Assembly (NCBI GenBank): GCA_034506175.1
Contig: JAPDQB010000002.1
Location: 1-64,000 of the forward strand
Direction: 5' to 3'
DNA from: a candidate division KSB1 bacterium
GTDB lineage: Bacteria; Zhuqueibacterota; Zhuqueibacteria; Zhuqueibacterales; Zhuqueibacteraceae
DNA: 64,000 bases
Positions 32,326 through 40,678 of this stretch are shown piece after piece. Numbering within the stretch: the first letter of the stretch is position 1; the number at the start of each line of letters is the position of its first letter. The notes below the pieces were generated by a model. That model saw only the letters and a list, made by a program, of their open reading frames with translations, was not told the origin of the DNA and searched no databases. The position numbers and the translations under genes were made by a program.

Positions 32326-32713
32326 GGCTTTGCTCCATTGATCAGTTGATTTTGGTTTACATTAGCGTTGCGCTGAAGTATAAAAAAAATCCAACTGCTA
32401 AATCAAGAACCCCATAAAAAAAACATCGTCAAAAACTTTTTGTAGTAATATTGAATGAGATCAATTGCCCTGATATTCCACGCGCTAACAATTTGTTGCT
32501 GCAATGCAACTTTCAAATCGTCATCCAAAAGCAGGCCAGGCCGTCACATTTTAGTTACAAATAGGTATTGACTATTTAGCAGAAGCTTTGTATATTTTTT
32601 TACTCTTGCATTTTCTCCCAATCATGGAAGATGGGGCAGGTCCGGGTAGGCTTCGGAGAAGATGCGCTGCGCGAAAGAGCAAGAGGAGATCTTGACTCTC
32701 CTTCCTATTTTTA
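32326..32713. other. Gap between the DUF6516 pair and the type IV secretion operon
   Basis: It holds a sigma-70-type promoter (32568-32596) reading into the secretion genes. On the minus strand, a frame of about 46 codons (LLLDDDLKVALQQQIVSAWN, near 32409-32545) looks like a piece of a real protein but lacks a start and is left unassigned. Confidence 0.5.
32568..32596 (+). promoter_or_regulatory. Sigma-70-type promoter of the type IV secretion operon
   Basis: TTGACT (32568-32573) and TATATT (32591-32596) are separated by the optimal 17 bases, each with one mismatch to the consensus. Transcription would begin near 32604, upstream of the coupling-protein gene. No other promoter of this quality was seen inside the operon. 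Confidence 0.6.
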
Positions 32714-34690
32714 TTGCCTATTTTGGCGGCCATCCTTCAATGGGACGCCGTCAAAAAAAAGCAACACCTCACTTACGATCTCCGGAATCTATCGAGCCGC
32801 CGTTGCCTGGCTCGAAACCGTGTTCAGCTCAAGGATGGAAGCTTGAAAAAGTTTATCGAATTTATCTTCAGTCTGGCGGCGATACCTTTTCTGATACCAT
32901 GGTACATATCAGAAAAAATTTTTGAGTATTTGGTGCAGCCGCTGGTTTTCCGCAAGTACCGCATCGAGATCGGGAAGCGGAAGAGGATCATTTCGCGGCT
33001 TCTGGCAGCGGCGCTGCCGGTTTTGCTTCTTGTCTACCTGGCCAAAATCTCTTATGCCTTCTATCTGAGCAAAGGCACATTCAGCGTCGCCGCGCAGCAT
33101 GGCGTTGATTTGCTGATCACGATCTACAACGATTTTGCCAGGCTGCTGCTGAAACTTTTGACGCCGCTCAACACCGTCCTGATTTTCCGACAGGGCGGCG
33201 AGGTGAGCTGGCCGGTGCTCATCTTTTCATTTTACGTTTTACTGCTGCCGCTGCTTTTCGTTTCCAATATCGGCTTCCGCTGGTTTACCACGACGCGTTC
33301 GCTGCGACAGGCCGTCAAGCTGCGCAATCAAGCCATTCGCGACGTTAACATCGTGCGTTTCGCCGAGATCGCCAAGGACGACGAGATTTTTTTCGGCATT
33401 GACATCAACCGCAACGGCGCGCCGTTTTTTGCGAAAACGAAATGGCTGCAAGGGCACGTGCAGGTGATCGGCTCGCCCGGCAGCGGCAAAACCGAGAGCA
33501 TCATTCAGCCGTTGTGGTTTCAATCCGTCCGGCGTAACGTGCCGACGATCGTGCTGGACGGCAAGGCCTCCGGGCAGAATATCGACAAGCTTTATACGAT
33601 TGCCAGTTCGCTGGCGCAGGGACACGAGATCATCTATTTCAATCCTGCTGATCCCGACCGTTCGGCCACTTACAATCCGCTGCGCCGGGGCACGGCGGCA
33701 GAAATTAAAAATCGAATTCTGGCCGGCTTGTGTGTCACACAAATTTCCGCCGCCACGCGCGAGCGTCTGGATTATTATCTCAATCTGGCGCTGCGGGCGA
33801 TCAAGGAAACCGGCACGGTTTTGACGCTGCACGAGCTGGCGCAATATTTTTTGTCGAAAACTCATGTGCACGGCCAGCTTCACAACATCAACGATCGCTA
33901 CGTGCACGACGGCCTGTCGGATTGGCTGAAAAATTACCCGGCTTTTCAAACCGAAACCGCGCTCTTTGCCGAATTGCTGCGCGAGATCGATCAATCGGAA
34001 TATGCCTGGCTGCTCGACACCAACGAGCCGGAACTGGATATTCTGGAGGTTTACAAGCAGAGACGCGACTGCTATTTCACGCTGCCGATCGGCCCCGGTG
34101 ACACGGCCATGAATTTTCTCGGCCAGCTTATCCTCGGCGATATTCTGGCGACGTTTCATCATCTCGGCATGCAGGGCAACGGCGCGAATATAAAAACCGG
34201 CGAAGGCTTGCTGGTGATCGATGAATTGGTTAAATTTATCAATCCGCAGTTCATCGAGTTGCTGCGCGCCAGCCGGAATATCGGCGTGAGTGTTTGTTAC
34301 ACGGATCAATCGTTGGCGGAATTGGAAAATCCGAATCTGCAACTGAGCAGGACCTTTGTCGAGCAGCTTGCCGATCATACCAACGTGATGTTTTGTTTTC
34401 ATCTCGGCAGCTCGGAGAGCATCGATGCCATTTTGAATCGCATCGGCCCGGAGCGGAAAATCGAAGAAGCGGGCACGCCGCCCGATAAAGCCGGAAAAAA
34501 AGGCGGGACGAAAACGACAAAAGAAATCGTGATCGATCCGAAATTTCTCCGGCATCTCGAGGTTGGCCGCTGCATCGCCTTCGTGCGCCAGCCACGCGTG
34601 CTGGGCATTTTGAAAACCGGCTATTTCAAATTCGACAAGCTGCTGCCGTACGCACGGCGGGAGCTTGAAAACAAACCTGCGCGTTCCTGA
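32714..34690 (+). CDS. virD4: VirD4/TraD-type coupling ATPase
   Basis: Coupling proteins hand substrates to a type IV secretion channel at the inner membrane. The N-terminal ~210 residues hold three hydrophobic segments (FSLAAIPFLIPWYI, LLAAALPVLLLVYLAKISYA, PVLIFSFYVLLLPLLFVS). The ATPase follows, with Walker A GSPGSGKTES (~252), Walker B GLLVIDELVKF (~499), and the TraG/TraM-recognition C-terminal part (RASRNIGVSVCYTDQSLAEL). The first ~40 residues look non-coding; a TTG at 32843 with AAGGATGGAAG upstream may be the true start. It is the first gene of the secretion operon. Confidence 0.88.
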   Translation: MPILAAILQWDAVKKKQHLTYDLRNLSSRRCLARNRVQLKDGSLKKFIEFIFSLAAIPFLIPWYISEKIFEYLVQPLVFRKYRIEIGKRKRIISRLLAAALPVLLLVYLAKISYAFYLSKGTFSVAAQHGVDLLITIYNDFARLLLKLLTPLNTVLIFRQGGEVSWPVLIFSFYVLLLPLLFVSNIGFRWFTTTRSLRQAVKLRNQAIRDVNIVRFAEIAKDDEIFFGIDINRNGAPFFAKTKWLQGHVQVIGSPGSGKTESIIQPLWFQSVRRNVPTIVLDGKASGQNIDKLYTIASSLAQGHEIIYFNPADPDRSATYNPLRRGTAAEIKNRILAGLCVTQISAATRERLDYYLNLALRAIKETGTVLTLHELAQYFLSKTHVHGQLHNINDRYVHDGLSDWLKNYPAFQTETALFAELLREIDQSEYAWLLDTNEPELDILEVYKQRRDCYFTLPIGPGDTAMNFLGQLILGDILATFHHLGMQGNGANIKTGEGLLVIDELVKFINPQFIELLRASRNIGVSVCYTDQSLAELENPNLQLSRTFVEQLADHTNVMFCFHLGSSESIDAILNRIGPERKIEEAGTPPDKAGKKGGTKTTKEIVIDPKFLRHLEVGRCIAFVRQPRVLGILKTGYFKFDKLLPYARRELENKPARS

Positions 34691-34721
34691 AACCCTCATC
34701 ATCATTTTCACGGAGGAAAAT

Positions 34722-34967
34722 ATGCAAACCATTTTTCAATCGCTCAACAACATCATTAACGCGGTGGTCTTGATCGCCTCATTGATTCTCGTCATTGCGC
34801 TGATCAACGCCGGCCTCAACATGGCGAGCGCCGACGGCGGCCGGCAGGAGAAAGCCAAAAAACAAATCATCGGCATCGTCATCGCCGCCATTCTCATTTT
34901 TGGCGCGAAGTTCATCGTGCCGGCGATCATCAACCTCGTGCCCGGCGCCACCGGCGTGTCGTTTTAG
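34722..34967 (+). CDS. VirB2/TraE-like pilin
   Basis: An 81-aa protein with two hydrophobic helices (INAVVLIASLILVIALINAG, IIGIVIAAILIFGAKFIVPA) separated by a charged loop (GGRQEKAKKQ), the architecture of VirB2/TrbC pilins. These are the subunits of the extracellular pilus or needle. CGGAGGAAAAT before the ATG at 34722 fixes the start. There is no long cleavable leader, so processing would differ from classical VirB2. Confidence 0.75.
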   Translation: MQTIFQSLNNIINAVVLIASLILVIALINAGLNMASADGGRQEKAKKQIIGIVIAAILIFGAKFIVPAIINLVPGATGVSF

Positions 34968-35051
34968 GTTCGCAGTTACGCCTTTGGGCCTGAGGCATGG
35001 CACTCAGACGAATATGAACATCGATCCCTGAAGGGATTACTACGAGCATCC

Positions 35052-35357
35052 ATGATGGAAGAAAAATGCTATCGCGACTTGCAGAGCCGCGGCGAGATTG
35101 CCGGCGTCGGCCTCTTCGCCCTGTTCGCGCTGCTCGCCGTGCCGATTCTGCTCTTTCCGGTTTTCACCCTGCTCGATGTGAGCTTTTTTTACATTCTCGT
35201 GCTCGACTTGATTTTGTTTTTCTTGTTCCGGCTGGGCAATCGTGTTTCGCCCTTCGAGCACGGCTTGATCTCGTATGTCTGTTTCAATTTTATCTGGCCG
35301 CGAAGATTGTCGGCGTATAAGTTGGAGGAGAAGGATTATTTGGTGAAACAGAAATAG
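35052..35357 (+). CDS. VirB3-like inner-membrane protein
   Basis: A 101-aa protein with two adjacent hydrophobic segments (AGVGLFALFALLAVPILLFP, FFYILVLDLILFFLFRLGN) and a cytoplasmic basic C-terminus (WPRRLSAYKLEEKDYLVKQK). Size, topology and position between the pilin and the VirB4 ATPase fit VirB3/TraF. VirB3 works with VirB4 in channel assembly. ATG at 35052 or 35055. Confidence 0.7.
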   Translation: MMEEKCYRDLQSRGEIAGVGLFALFALLAVPILLFPVFTLLDVSFFYILVLDLILFFLFRLGNRVSPFEHGLISYVCFNFIWPRRLSAYKLEEKDYLVKQK

Positions 35358-35424
35358 CTTCTCACTAAAATAAATGGTTTTGACTGGCGCGATTTAATCT
35401 TGTCGTAATTTGTTCAAGACTTTT

Positions 35425-37878
35425 ATGTCCTACACCAAACTAACCGAACGCACCGCATACCAAGATCGCCCGGCGCTGGCGAAGGCGCTGCCGTATTTGG
35501 ATCTGCTCGACGATTTCGTCATCAAGAAAAACGGCAACTTCGTCGCCGGGTTCGAGATTTTGCCGCTCGACAACATGGGGATGTCGGCGGACGATTATCT
35601 CGCGCTCAGCACGCGCTTGGAAAACGTGTTGAACCAGGTGTCCGAGGGCGTCAATCTGCAATTCCTCTACGAGTTCGAGTATTATCCTTATAAAAACGAT
35701 TTCGTTTATACCGACGACCACGTTTTGGATTTCTTCAAATTTCGCCGGCATCAATATTATTCGTTTTACAAGTACCTCACCTGCCGGATGCATCTCTTCG
35801 TGGATTTCGACGCCGGCCACTCGCTCCGCATGCCGTACAATATCTTGATGAACGCCACGACGGTCACGCAACGGCTTCGACAGGAACACGAAAAGCTCGT
35901 CATCGAAAAAAACAACGATCTCAAAACCCTCAAAGCCAATTTTGAGAATACCGGCGTGGGCTTGCGGCGATTGAAAAACGCCGAGCTGGCGGAGGTGCTG
36001 CATAAATCGATCAACTTGACTGCCGAGGCTTTTAACGGACAGTTGACCGGCAAAGCCATCAACAACGAATTGGCAAGCAAGGATTATCAAGTCGAAAAAG
36101 GTTATTTGAAAATCGGCCATCAATACGTCGCGTGCCTCTCGCTCAGCCTGTTGCCGGAGGTGACGCGGCCGCATTCGAGCTTCAACGGCATTCCGCTGCC
36201 GTATATTTTTCCGCTGCTGCACAATCTGCCGTTTCCGCATCGCGTCGTGTTGTCGACGCAGAATATGAATATGGATCAGGAAACTGCCCGGCTTTCGCGG
36301 CAATTGAATTTCACGCGCTTCATCATGGGTTTTTCACGCAACCGCGAAGGCCGCAAGAGCGAAGTGAAATACCGCCAGCTCAACGAGCTGCTGGATGAAA
36401 TTTATCATCAGCACAAAAAGCTCGCGAGCCTCAGCCTGAATGTGATCATTTACGACACCGACATCGAACGGCTCAATCAGAAAATCAATCACGCGAATCT
36501 AGCCTTTAGCGCAATTGACAAGTCGCAGGCGGTTTTGGAAACGCTCGACGTGCTGCCGATTTTCGTCAGTTGCTTGCCGGGAAATTCTTCGGAAAATTAC
36601 CATCGGCTAATCGTCAAAACCTCGAACGCGGCGCAATTCGTCAATCTCACTAATTTCAATCGCGGCTATCATCGCGGCATCGTGTTGAAGAATCGCAACA
36701 GCGAGCCGATTTTGTTCGACTATTTCGAGCCCCAGCTCAATTCGTGGAACAGCATCATCATTGGCCCGACCGGCACCGGCAAGAGTTATTTGATGCAGGC
36801 GCTGCTGCTGCAAATGCTCGAGCAGGGCGTCAAAGTTTTCGGCCTGGACGTCGGCGGCGTCGGCGACACCGGCGGCTCGTACAAAAAAATGATCACGCTG
36901 CTCAAAGGCCGCTACGTCGAGTTGAACATCGACGCGCCGATTCCGCTGAATCCGTTCGCGCTCATCGGCCAGAATTTTGACACCAAGAAACAGCTTTTTC
37001 TCCGGGCGTTTATTGAGAAATTGATTTTGGAGCGTGAGCAAACCGCAATTTCCAAAGTCGAGCAGGGCTTCATCAGCAAGGCGCTGGAGAAATACGTGGT
37101 GGAATATCGCGGCAAGCGCAATCTCAAAACTTTTGTCGATTTCTTCGAGCAATTGACGGATCCCGAAGGTTACGTCGATGTGAAGCTGCTGGCGCGGAAA
37201 ATGTACATGTACACCCACGGCGAGTACAGCCGCTTTCTTTGCGCCGATGAGATGATCGACATTCGCGAAGACCTGGTGTGCTTCGATCTCAAAGGCCTGG
37301 AGTCACATCCCGACTTGCAGGGCATCATTGCCATCATCATCACCGGTCTGCTGTGGGAGCTGATGGAACGGCACATCGCCGAGCACAAAGTGATTTTCGC
37401 CGACGAGTTGTGGAAAGTTTTGGGTGACAACACCACCATCGGCCATCTCGTGGTCGAGCTTTTTCGCACCGCGAGAAAAATGGGTGCTGGCATTTTCGCG
37501 ATTTCGCAGTCGATCGACGACATCGAGAAAATCAGCTTTTCGACGCCGATCAAGGACAACGCGCTGAATCATTTCATTCTCGCGCACAAGCCAAAGCAGA
37601 TGGACTCGCTCAGCCGCGCCTTCGGTTACGGCGAGCGGGAACTTTCGCTCATCTCGAGTTTACAACGAGGCGAATTTTTTCTCGATCGCGACGGCCGCAT
37701 TACCGTTCTCAAAGCGGATATGAGTATTTTTGATCATTATCTCTTTACAACAAATCGTCAGGAAAATAATTTGCTGGAAGCCAAGTTGGATAAAAGTAAC
37801 CGGGATTTGTTGAAGGCAATTACCGAGATTGCGAAAGAGAAGGAGAAAGAGCATGAACTGTCGCCATACTTGCTCTAG
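35425..37878 (+). CDS. virB4: VirB4/TraG-type secretion ATPase
   Basis: This large AAA+-like ATPase powers type IV secretion. The N-terminal ~430 residues form the VirB4 CagE/TrbE-like domain (FVAGFEILPLDNMGMSADDY, LVIEKNNDLKTLKANFENTG). Next come Walker A GPTGTGKSYL (~446), Walker B KVIFADELWKVLGD (~655) and the C-terminal motifs KMGAGIFAISQSIDDIE and LNHFILAHKPKQMD. Length (~818 aa) fits Bacteroidetes TraG/VirB4. A TTG five codons upstream is an alternative start; neither has a good ribosome site. The next gene starts 38 bases after the stop, across a heptad-repeat array. Confidence 0.92.
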   Translation: MSYTKLTERTAYQDRPALAKALPYLDLLDDFVIKKNGNFVAGFEILPLDNMGMSADDYLALSTRLENVLNQVSEGVNLQFLYEFEYYPYKNDFVYTDDHVLDFFKFRRHQYYSFYKYLTCRMHLFVDFDAGHSLRMPYNILMNATTVTQRLRQEHEKLVIEKNNDLKTLKANFENTGVGLRRLKNAELAEVLHKSINLTAEAFNGQLTGKAINNELASKDYQVEKGYLKIGHQYVACLSLSLLPEVTRPHSSFNGIPLPYIFPLLHNLPFPHRVVLSTQNMNMDQETARLSRQLNFTRFIMGFSRNREGRKSEVKYRQLNELLDEIYHQHKKLASLSLNVIIYDTDIERLNQKINHANLAFSAIDKSQAVLETLDVLPIFVSCLPGNSSENYHRLIVKTSNAAQFVNLTNFNRGYHRGIVLKNRNSEPILFDYFEPQLNSWNSIIIGPTGTGKSYLMQALLLQMLEQGVKVFGLDVGGVGDTGGSYKKMITLLKGRYVELNIDAPIPLNPFALIGQNFDTKKQLFLRAFIEKLILEREQTAISKVEQGFISKALEKYVVEYRGKRNLKTFVDFFEQLTDPEGYVDVKLLARKMYMYTHGEYSRFLCADEMIDIREDLVCFDLKGLESHPDLQGIIAIIITGLLWELMERHIAEHKVIFADELWKVLGDNTTIGHLVVELFRTARKMGAGIFAISQSIDDIEKISFSTPIKDNALNHFILAHKPKQMDSLSRAFGYGERELSLISSLQRGEFFLDRDGRITVLKADMSIFDHYLFTTNRQENNLLEAKLDKSNRDLLKAITEIAKEKEKEHELSPYLL

Positions 37879-37882
37879 AGTG

Positions 37883-37970
37883 ATCAGTAATCAGTATTCA
37901 GTATCCAGCAGGCGCATGCCACTCACTGTTTACTGTTTACTGATGACTGTTTACTGCTCACTGCTTGCTG
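37883..37970. repeat. Inverted pair of heptanucleotide arrays at the virB4/virB5 junction
   Basis: Four heptads (ATCAGTA ATCAGTA TTCAGTA then TCCAGCA) at 37883-37910 face seven heptads (CTCACTG TTTACTG with variants) at 37922-37970. The second array is in the opposite sense, so the pair can fold on itself. It codes for the hydrophobic part of the next protein's signal peptide, which therefore repeats every seven residues (TVYCLLM, TVYCSLL). Confidence 0.85.
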
Positions 37971-38782
37971 CCCCGGCCAACGCCCAATTCCTCGACCCGC
38001 AAGGCGGCATGATTCTCAACGTGCTGCGCGAGATTTCGCTGAAGCATCAGTTGGGTTTGGAAGAGCAGCGCATGCAGACGGCCAAAATGGTGCAGCAGCT
38101 CAAGCAGTTTTACGACACCTACACGCTGCTGCGCCAGGACGTCGAGTTCACGCAAAGCTTGTATCGCGATTTCAAGGCCATCGATAACATGCGCCTGAAC
38201 AATTCATTTGCGATCTCCAATTTCATTATCAACGCCGATCGTTTGAATTACTGGTTTCCCGGGACAACGCAGGACATCAGCCGCTCGGCGCTGGACACGC
38301 AGGCTTTGTTGAGCAATGCCGACGAGCTGCGGCGAACCTACGAAAGTTTTGCGCTTTCAACGCAGGATAACGACGCGCCGCAGGATGCCGAGACCCGGCG
38401 CGCGAATGCGATGATCGGGCAGGAGGCGTTTTCAAAAGCGTTGTTCGAGCAATCCCTGCGCAGCCAGCAAATGGCCAAGACCTATGACTCGATGGCGGTC
38501 GAATTGTACCGGCAGGTCAAAGATTCGCGCAACAAGTTCACTGAAGCAGAGCGGACGCAATTGCTTTTGGAAAGCGTCAAGCTGCGCGAGATGTCGAATT
38601 CCTATTACGAAAAATATCTCAAGCTGGCGCAGGACGCCCACAACACCGAGCTGAGCATGTTCGATCAAAAATTGGATCTGCTGCGCTCGAAGGCGAATTG
38701 GAAAGCGATGAAGAATCAGGTGAATCGAACCTCGAAGATCCGCTACGGATTTTTCGACATTACACCGGCGGTGATTGAGTGA
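37916..38782 (+). CDS. VirB5/TraI-like secreted protein
   Basis: The signal peptide MPLTVYCLLMTVYCSLLAAP is encoded by heptad repeats. The mature protein is almost entirely alpha-helical (RMQTAKMVQQLKQFYDTYTL, RSQQMAKTYDSMAVELYRQV, LDLLRSKANWKAMKNQVN). Helical, secreted, ~290 residues and placed between VirB4 and VirB6, it fits the VirB5/TraI (TrbJ-type) pilus-tip protein. No enzymatic motif. An upstream ATG in virB4 is possible but would add a hydrophilic leader. Confidence 0.65.
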   Translation: MPLTVYCLLMTVYCSLLAAPANAQFLDPQGGMILNVLREISLKHQLGLEEQRMQTAKMVQQLKQFYDTYTLLRQDVEFTQSLYRDFKAIDNMRLNNSFAISNFIINADRLNYWFPGTTQDISRSALDTQALLSNADELRRTYESFALSTQDNDAPQDAETRRANAMIGQEAFSKALFEQSLRSQQMAKTYDSMAVELYRQVKDSRNKFTEAERTQLLLESVKLREMSNSYYEKYLKLAQDAHNTELSMFDQKLDLLRSKANWKAMKNQVNRTSKIRYGFFDITPAVIE

Positions 38783-38822
38783 CTGGTCGCTGGTTGCTTG
38801 TAGCTGGTTGCTGGTAGTTGTT
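38781..38822 (+). repeat. GCTGGTT-type heptad array downstream of the VirB5-like gene
   Basis: Six heptads: GACTGGT, CGCTGGT, TGCTTGT, AGCTGGT, TGCTGGT and AGTTGTT. It starts on the last bases of the VirB5-like gene. It is the inverse of the array at 38981-39022, about 160 bases downstream, so the two can pair around the small ORF between them. Confidence 0.8.
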
Positions 38823-38877
38823 TGCGCGAAAATAAATGTGCTTTTTGAAAACAACATCCATTTTTTGGAGGTAGTTT

Positions 38878-38934
38878 ATGGCAGACCAAAAGATACTTTC
38901 GCCAAAGCGTCATACTCGGCTATGCGCTTTCTGA
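38878..38934 (+). CDS. Possible 18-codon ORF with strong ribosome site
   Basis: TTTTTGGAGGTAGTTT precedes the ATG, an excellent Shine-Dalgarno in a gap with no other gene. The product MADQKILSPKRHTRLCAF is short and hydrophilic. It may be a truncated gene: a one-base change would join it to a longer frame running to 39029. Listed because of the ribosome site, not because of homology. Confidence 0.25.
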   Translation: MADQKILSPKRHTRLCAF

Positions 38935-38980
38935 AAATTTGGGAGATAAAGCAGATGAGAATTCAGAAAATAACGAATGA

Positions 38981-39022
38981 AGTAACCACCAGTAACCAGC
39001 AACCAGTAACCAGCAACCAGTC
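38981..39022 (+). repeat. ACCAGTA-type heptad array abutting the VirB6 start
   Basis: Six heptads, AGTAACC then ACCAGTA, ACCAGCA, ACCAGTA, ACCAGCA and ACCAGTC, end exactly at the base before the VirB6-like ATG (39023). The array therefore replaces the region where a Shine-Dalgarno would lie. Confidence 0.8.
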
Positions 39023-40033
39023 ATGTTAGAGATTTTCTTCAGCCCGACTTTTTTCAGCTCGGTTCATCAAACGGTGAACGAGATCATCCGCATTGCGACG
39101 ATTTTTTTGACGCTGGGCGTGGTGGTTTATTTCATCTCGCTGGTGCTGCGGCTGACGACGAAAGACGGCGACGACACCACCTATCGCATCTTCTTCGTGG
39201 TGTTTGCGGCGATCGGGCTGGTGACGTACCGGATTTGGGCGGTCTGGCTGGGAAAAATTTTCGTGCTGCTGGCGCGCGCGATTTTCGATTTGGACGGCGG
39301 CAACATCATGACCGATTATCTCGGCAAATTTTTTGCAAATGAAGACGGCAGCGGCCTGCGGCTGTCGGTGTTCAATTTGATGAGCCTTGAAACGTTGTCC
39401 TCGCTTTCGTACATGCTGGTGATGGTCGTTTACGAGTTGTTCGTTCTGATTCAGGTGATCGTGCAGATCTTTTTTTACCTGCTCGGCCCGATTTCGATTG
39501 TCATCTCGCTGTTCCCGGGCTTTCATGATATTTTCAAAATTTGGCTGTCCAATTTTTGCGCGGTGAATTTCTGGTCGGTGCTGGCGGCGATTCTTTTTCG
39601 CCTCGTCAAGACGTTGACCGGCTCGGCGGCGTTTCAAACCGCGGTGCAAAACGGTGACAAGGGCATACTCTGGGATTCGTTCATTCTCGGCGTGATTATC
39701 AGCATCTGCCTGATTCTCATTCCCAAAGTTTCGGCGGGATTTTTCAAGCTGGCTTCGGCGAGCGCGGATTTGGGAACGTACGGCACCGGCATCACCGCGG
39801 GCGTCGTGGTCTCAACGGTGTGGAAACGGTTGAAGACGTATTCCACGAACGTGACGCACAATGTCACGACCAAGACGGCCAGCACGGTAATTTCCGGGGC
39901 GCGCGCGCTTTCCGCCAGTCCTGCGGCGGCAGCGGCCAGCACTGCGGCGGATTCCATCGCGCGCGCCGAGACGCCGATGGCGAACTGGCCGTTCGGCGGC
40001 TCGGCGCAAGCGGCGGGGAATGTAAATAATTAG
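39023..40033 (+). CDS. VirB6/TraJ-like polytopic membrane protein
   Basis: This 336-aa protein has six or so hydrophobic segments (IATIFLTLGVVVYFISLVL, RIFFVVFAAIGLVTYRIW, IFFYLLGPISIVISLFPG, FILGVIISICLILIPKVS) and an alanine/serine-rich cytoplasmic tail. GPISIVISLFPGFHDIFKIW with tryptophan-rich LSNFCAVNFWSVLAA is the TrbL/VirB6/TraJ core, which forms the inner-membrane part of the channel. The start lies directly after a heptad array and has no visible ribosome site. Confidence 0.8.
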   Translation: MLEIFFSPTFFSSVHQTVNEIIRIATIFLTLGVVVYFISLVLRLTTKDGDDTTYRIFFVVFAAIGLVTYRIWAVWLGKIFVLLARAIFDLDGGNIMTDYLGKFFANEDGSGLRLSVFNLMSLETLSSLSYMLVMVVYELFVLIQVIVQIFFYLLGPISIVISLFPGFHDIFKIWLSNFCAVNFWSVLAAILFRLVKTLTGSAAFQTAVQNGDKGILWDSFILGVIISICLILIPKVSAGFFKLASASADLGTYGTGITAGVVVSTVWKRLKTYSTNVTHNVTTKTASTVISGARALSASPAAAAASTAADSIARAETPMANWPFGGSAQAAGNVNN

Positions 40034-40041
40034 CTGAAATA

Positions 40042-40089
40042 GGCGGCTTTAGCCGTCTTCCATATTTGAGCCTGATGATTTATCATCAG
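40042..40089. repeat. Two adjacent palindromic hairpins before the VirB8-like gene
   Basis: GGCGGCT/AGCCGTC (40042-40057, one G-U pair) and CTGATGA/TCATCAG (40072-40089, perfect, four-base loop) follow each other in the 66-base gap. The second ends one base before the CGGAG ribosome site of the next gene. They look like dispersed palindromic units rather than a terminator, as no T-run follows. Confidence 0.5.
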
Positions 40090-40099
40090 CGGAGTAAAT

Positions 40100-40678
40100 A
40101 TGAGTAACAAGCCCGAATACTACGAATTCTACGGCGAGCTGATCAAAAGCAATATTTTTCTCAAGCGGCTGGTGATTTTTCTTGTCGTGGTGAATATTGT
40201 GCTCGCCTATGTGGGTTATCTCGGTTTTACCCGGCCGGTGGAAACGTACGTGGTTAAAGACGGCTATGCTTATGCGACGGAGCCGGCGAAGGAAACCCGC
40301 TCGGTGCATGAAGTGAGAAGGTTTACTGTCGAATTTGCCAAAAATTTTCTCGAATACAATCGTGAAAATTTCAACGCGCATTTCCGCGCGGCGATGAAGA
40401 TGTGCACCAGCGAGCTGGAATATTTCATGTTCGATGCGATCAAAAATTCGGACATTCCCAAGATCGTGCAAAACACCTCGGGCAATATTCAGTTTGAAAT
40501 TGCCGACATTCAAATTCGCGCAGCCAGCGACTTCGAGGCCAGCGTCACCGGCCGCCAGATTTTCCCGGGCGCCTCGTCGATTCCGATCAAATTCACCCTG
40601 CAGATCACCATCGTGCCGCGAACGCAGGACAATCCGTTTGGGTTGCGAATCATTAACTACACGCAAGAAAAAGCATGA
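40100..40678 (+). CDS. VirB8/TraK-like assembly protein
   Basis: A 192-aa bitopic protein: a short cytoplasmic N-terminus (MSNKPEYYEFYGELIKSN), one membrane helix (LVIFLVVVNIVLAYVGYLGF) and a periplasmic NTF2-like domain (RRFTVEFAKNFLEYNRENFN, FEASVTGRQIF, IKFTLQITIVPRTQDNPFGL). This is the VirB8/TraK layout; the protein nucleates the transenvelope complex. CGGAG precedes the ATG. Its last codons overlap the next start (ATGA). Confidence 0.78.
   Translation: MSNKPEYYEFYGELIKSNIFLKRLVIFLVVVNIVLAYVGYLGFTRPVETYVVKDGYAYATEPAKETRSVHEVRRFTVEFAKNFLEYNRENFNAHFRAAMKMCTSELEYFMFDAIKNSDIPKIVQNTSGNIQFEIADIQIRAASDFEASVTGRQIFPGASSIPIKFTLQITIVPRTQDNPFGLRIINYTQEKA

Noticed and set aside
32409-32545. Minus-strand fragment LLLDDDLKVALQQQIVSAWN
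   Set aside because: Looks protein-like but has no start, no recognised family and a stop just upstream; not enough to call a gene or pseudogene.
35024-35037. ATCCCTGAAGGGAT palindrome before the VirB3-like gene as a terminator
   Set aside because: The loop would be only two bases and no T-run follows; it is a short palindrome without evidence of function.
37883-39022. Heptad arrays as a CRISPR
   Set aside because: The units are 7 bases, contiguous and degenerate, with no unique spacers and no cas genes.
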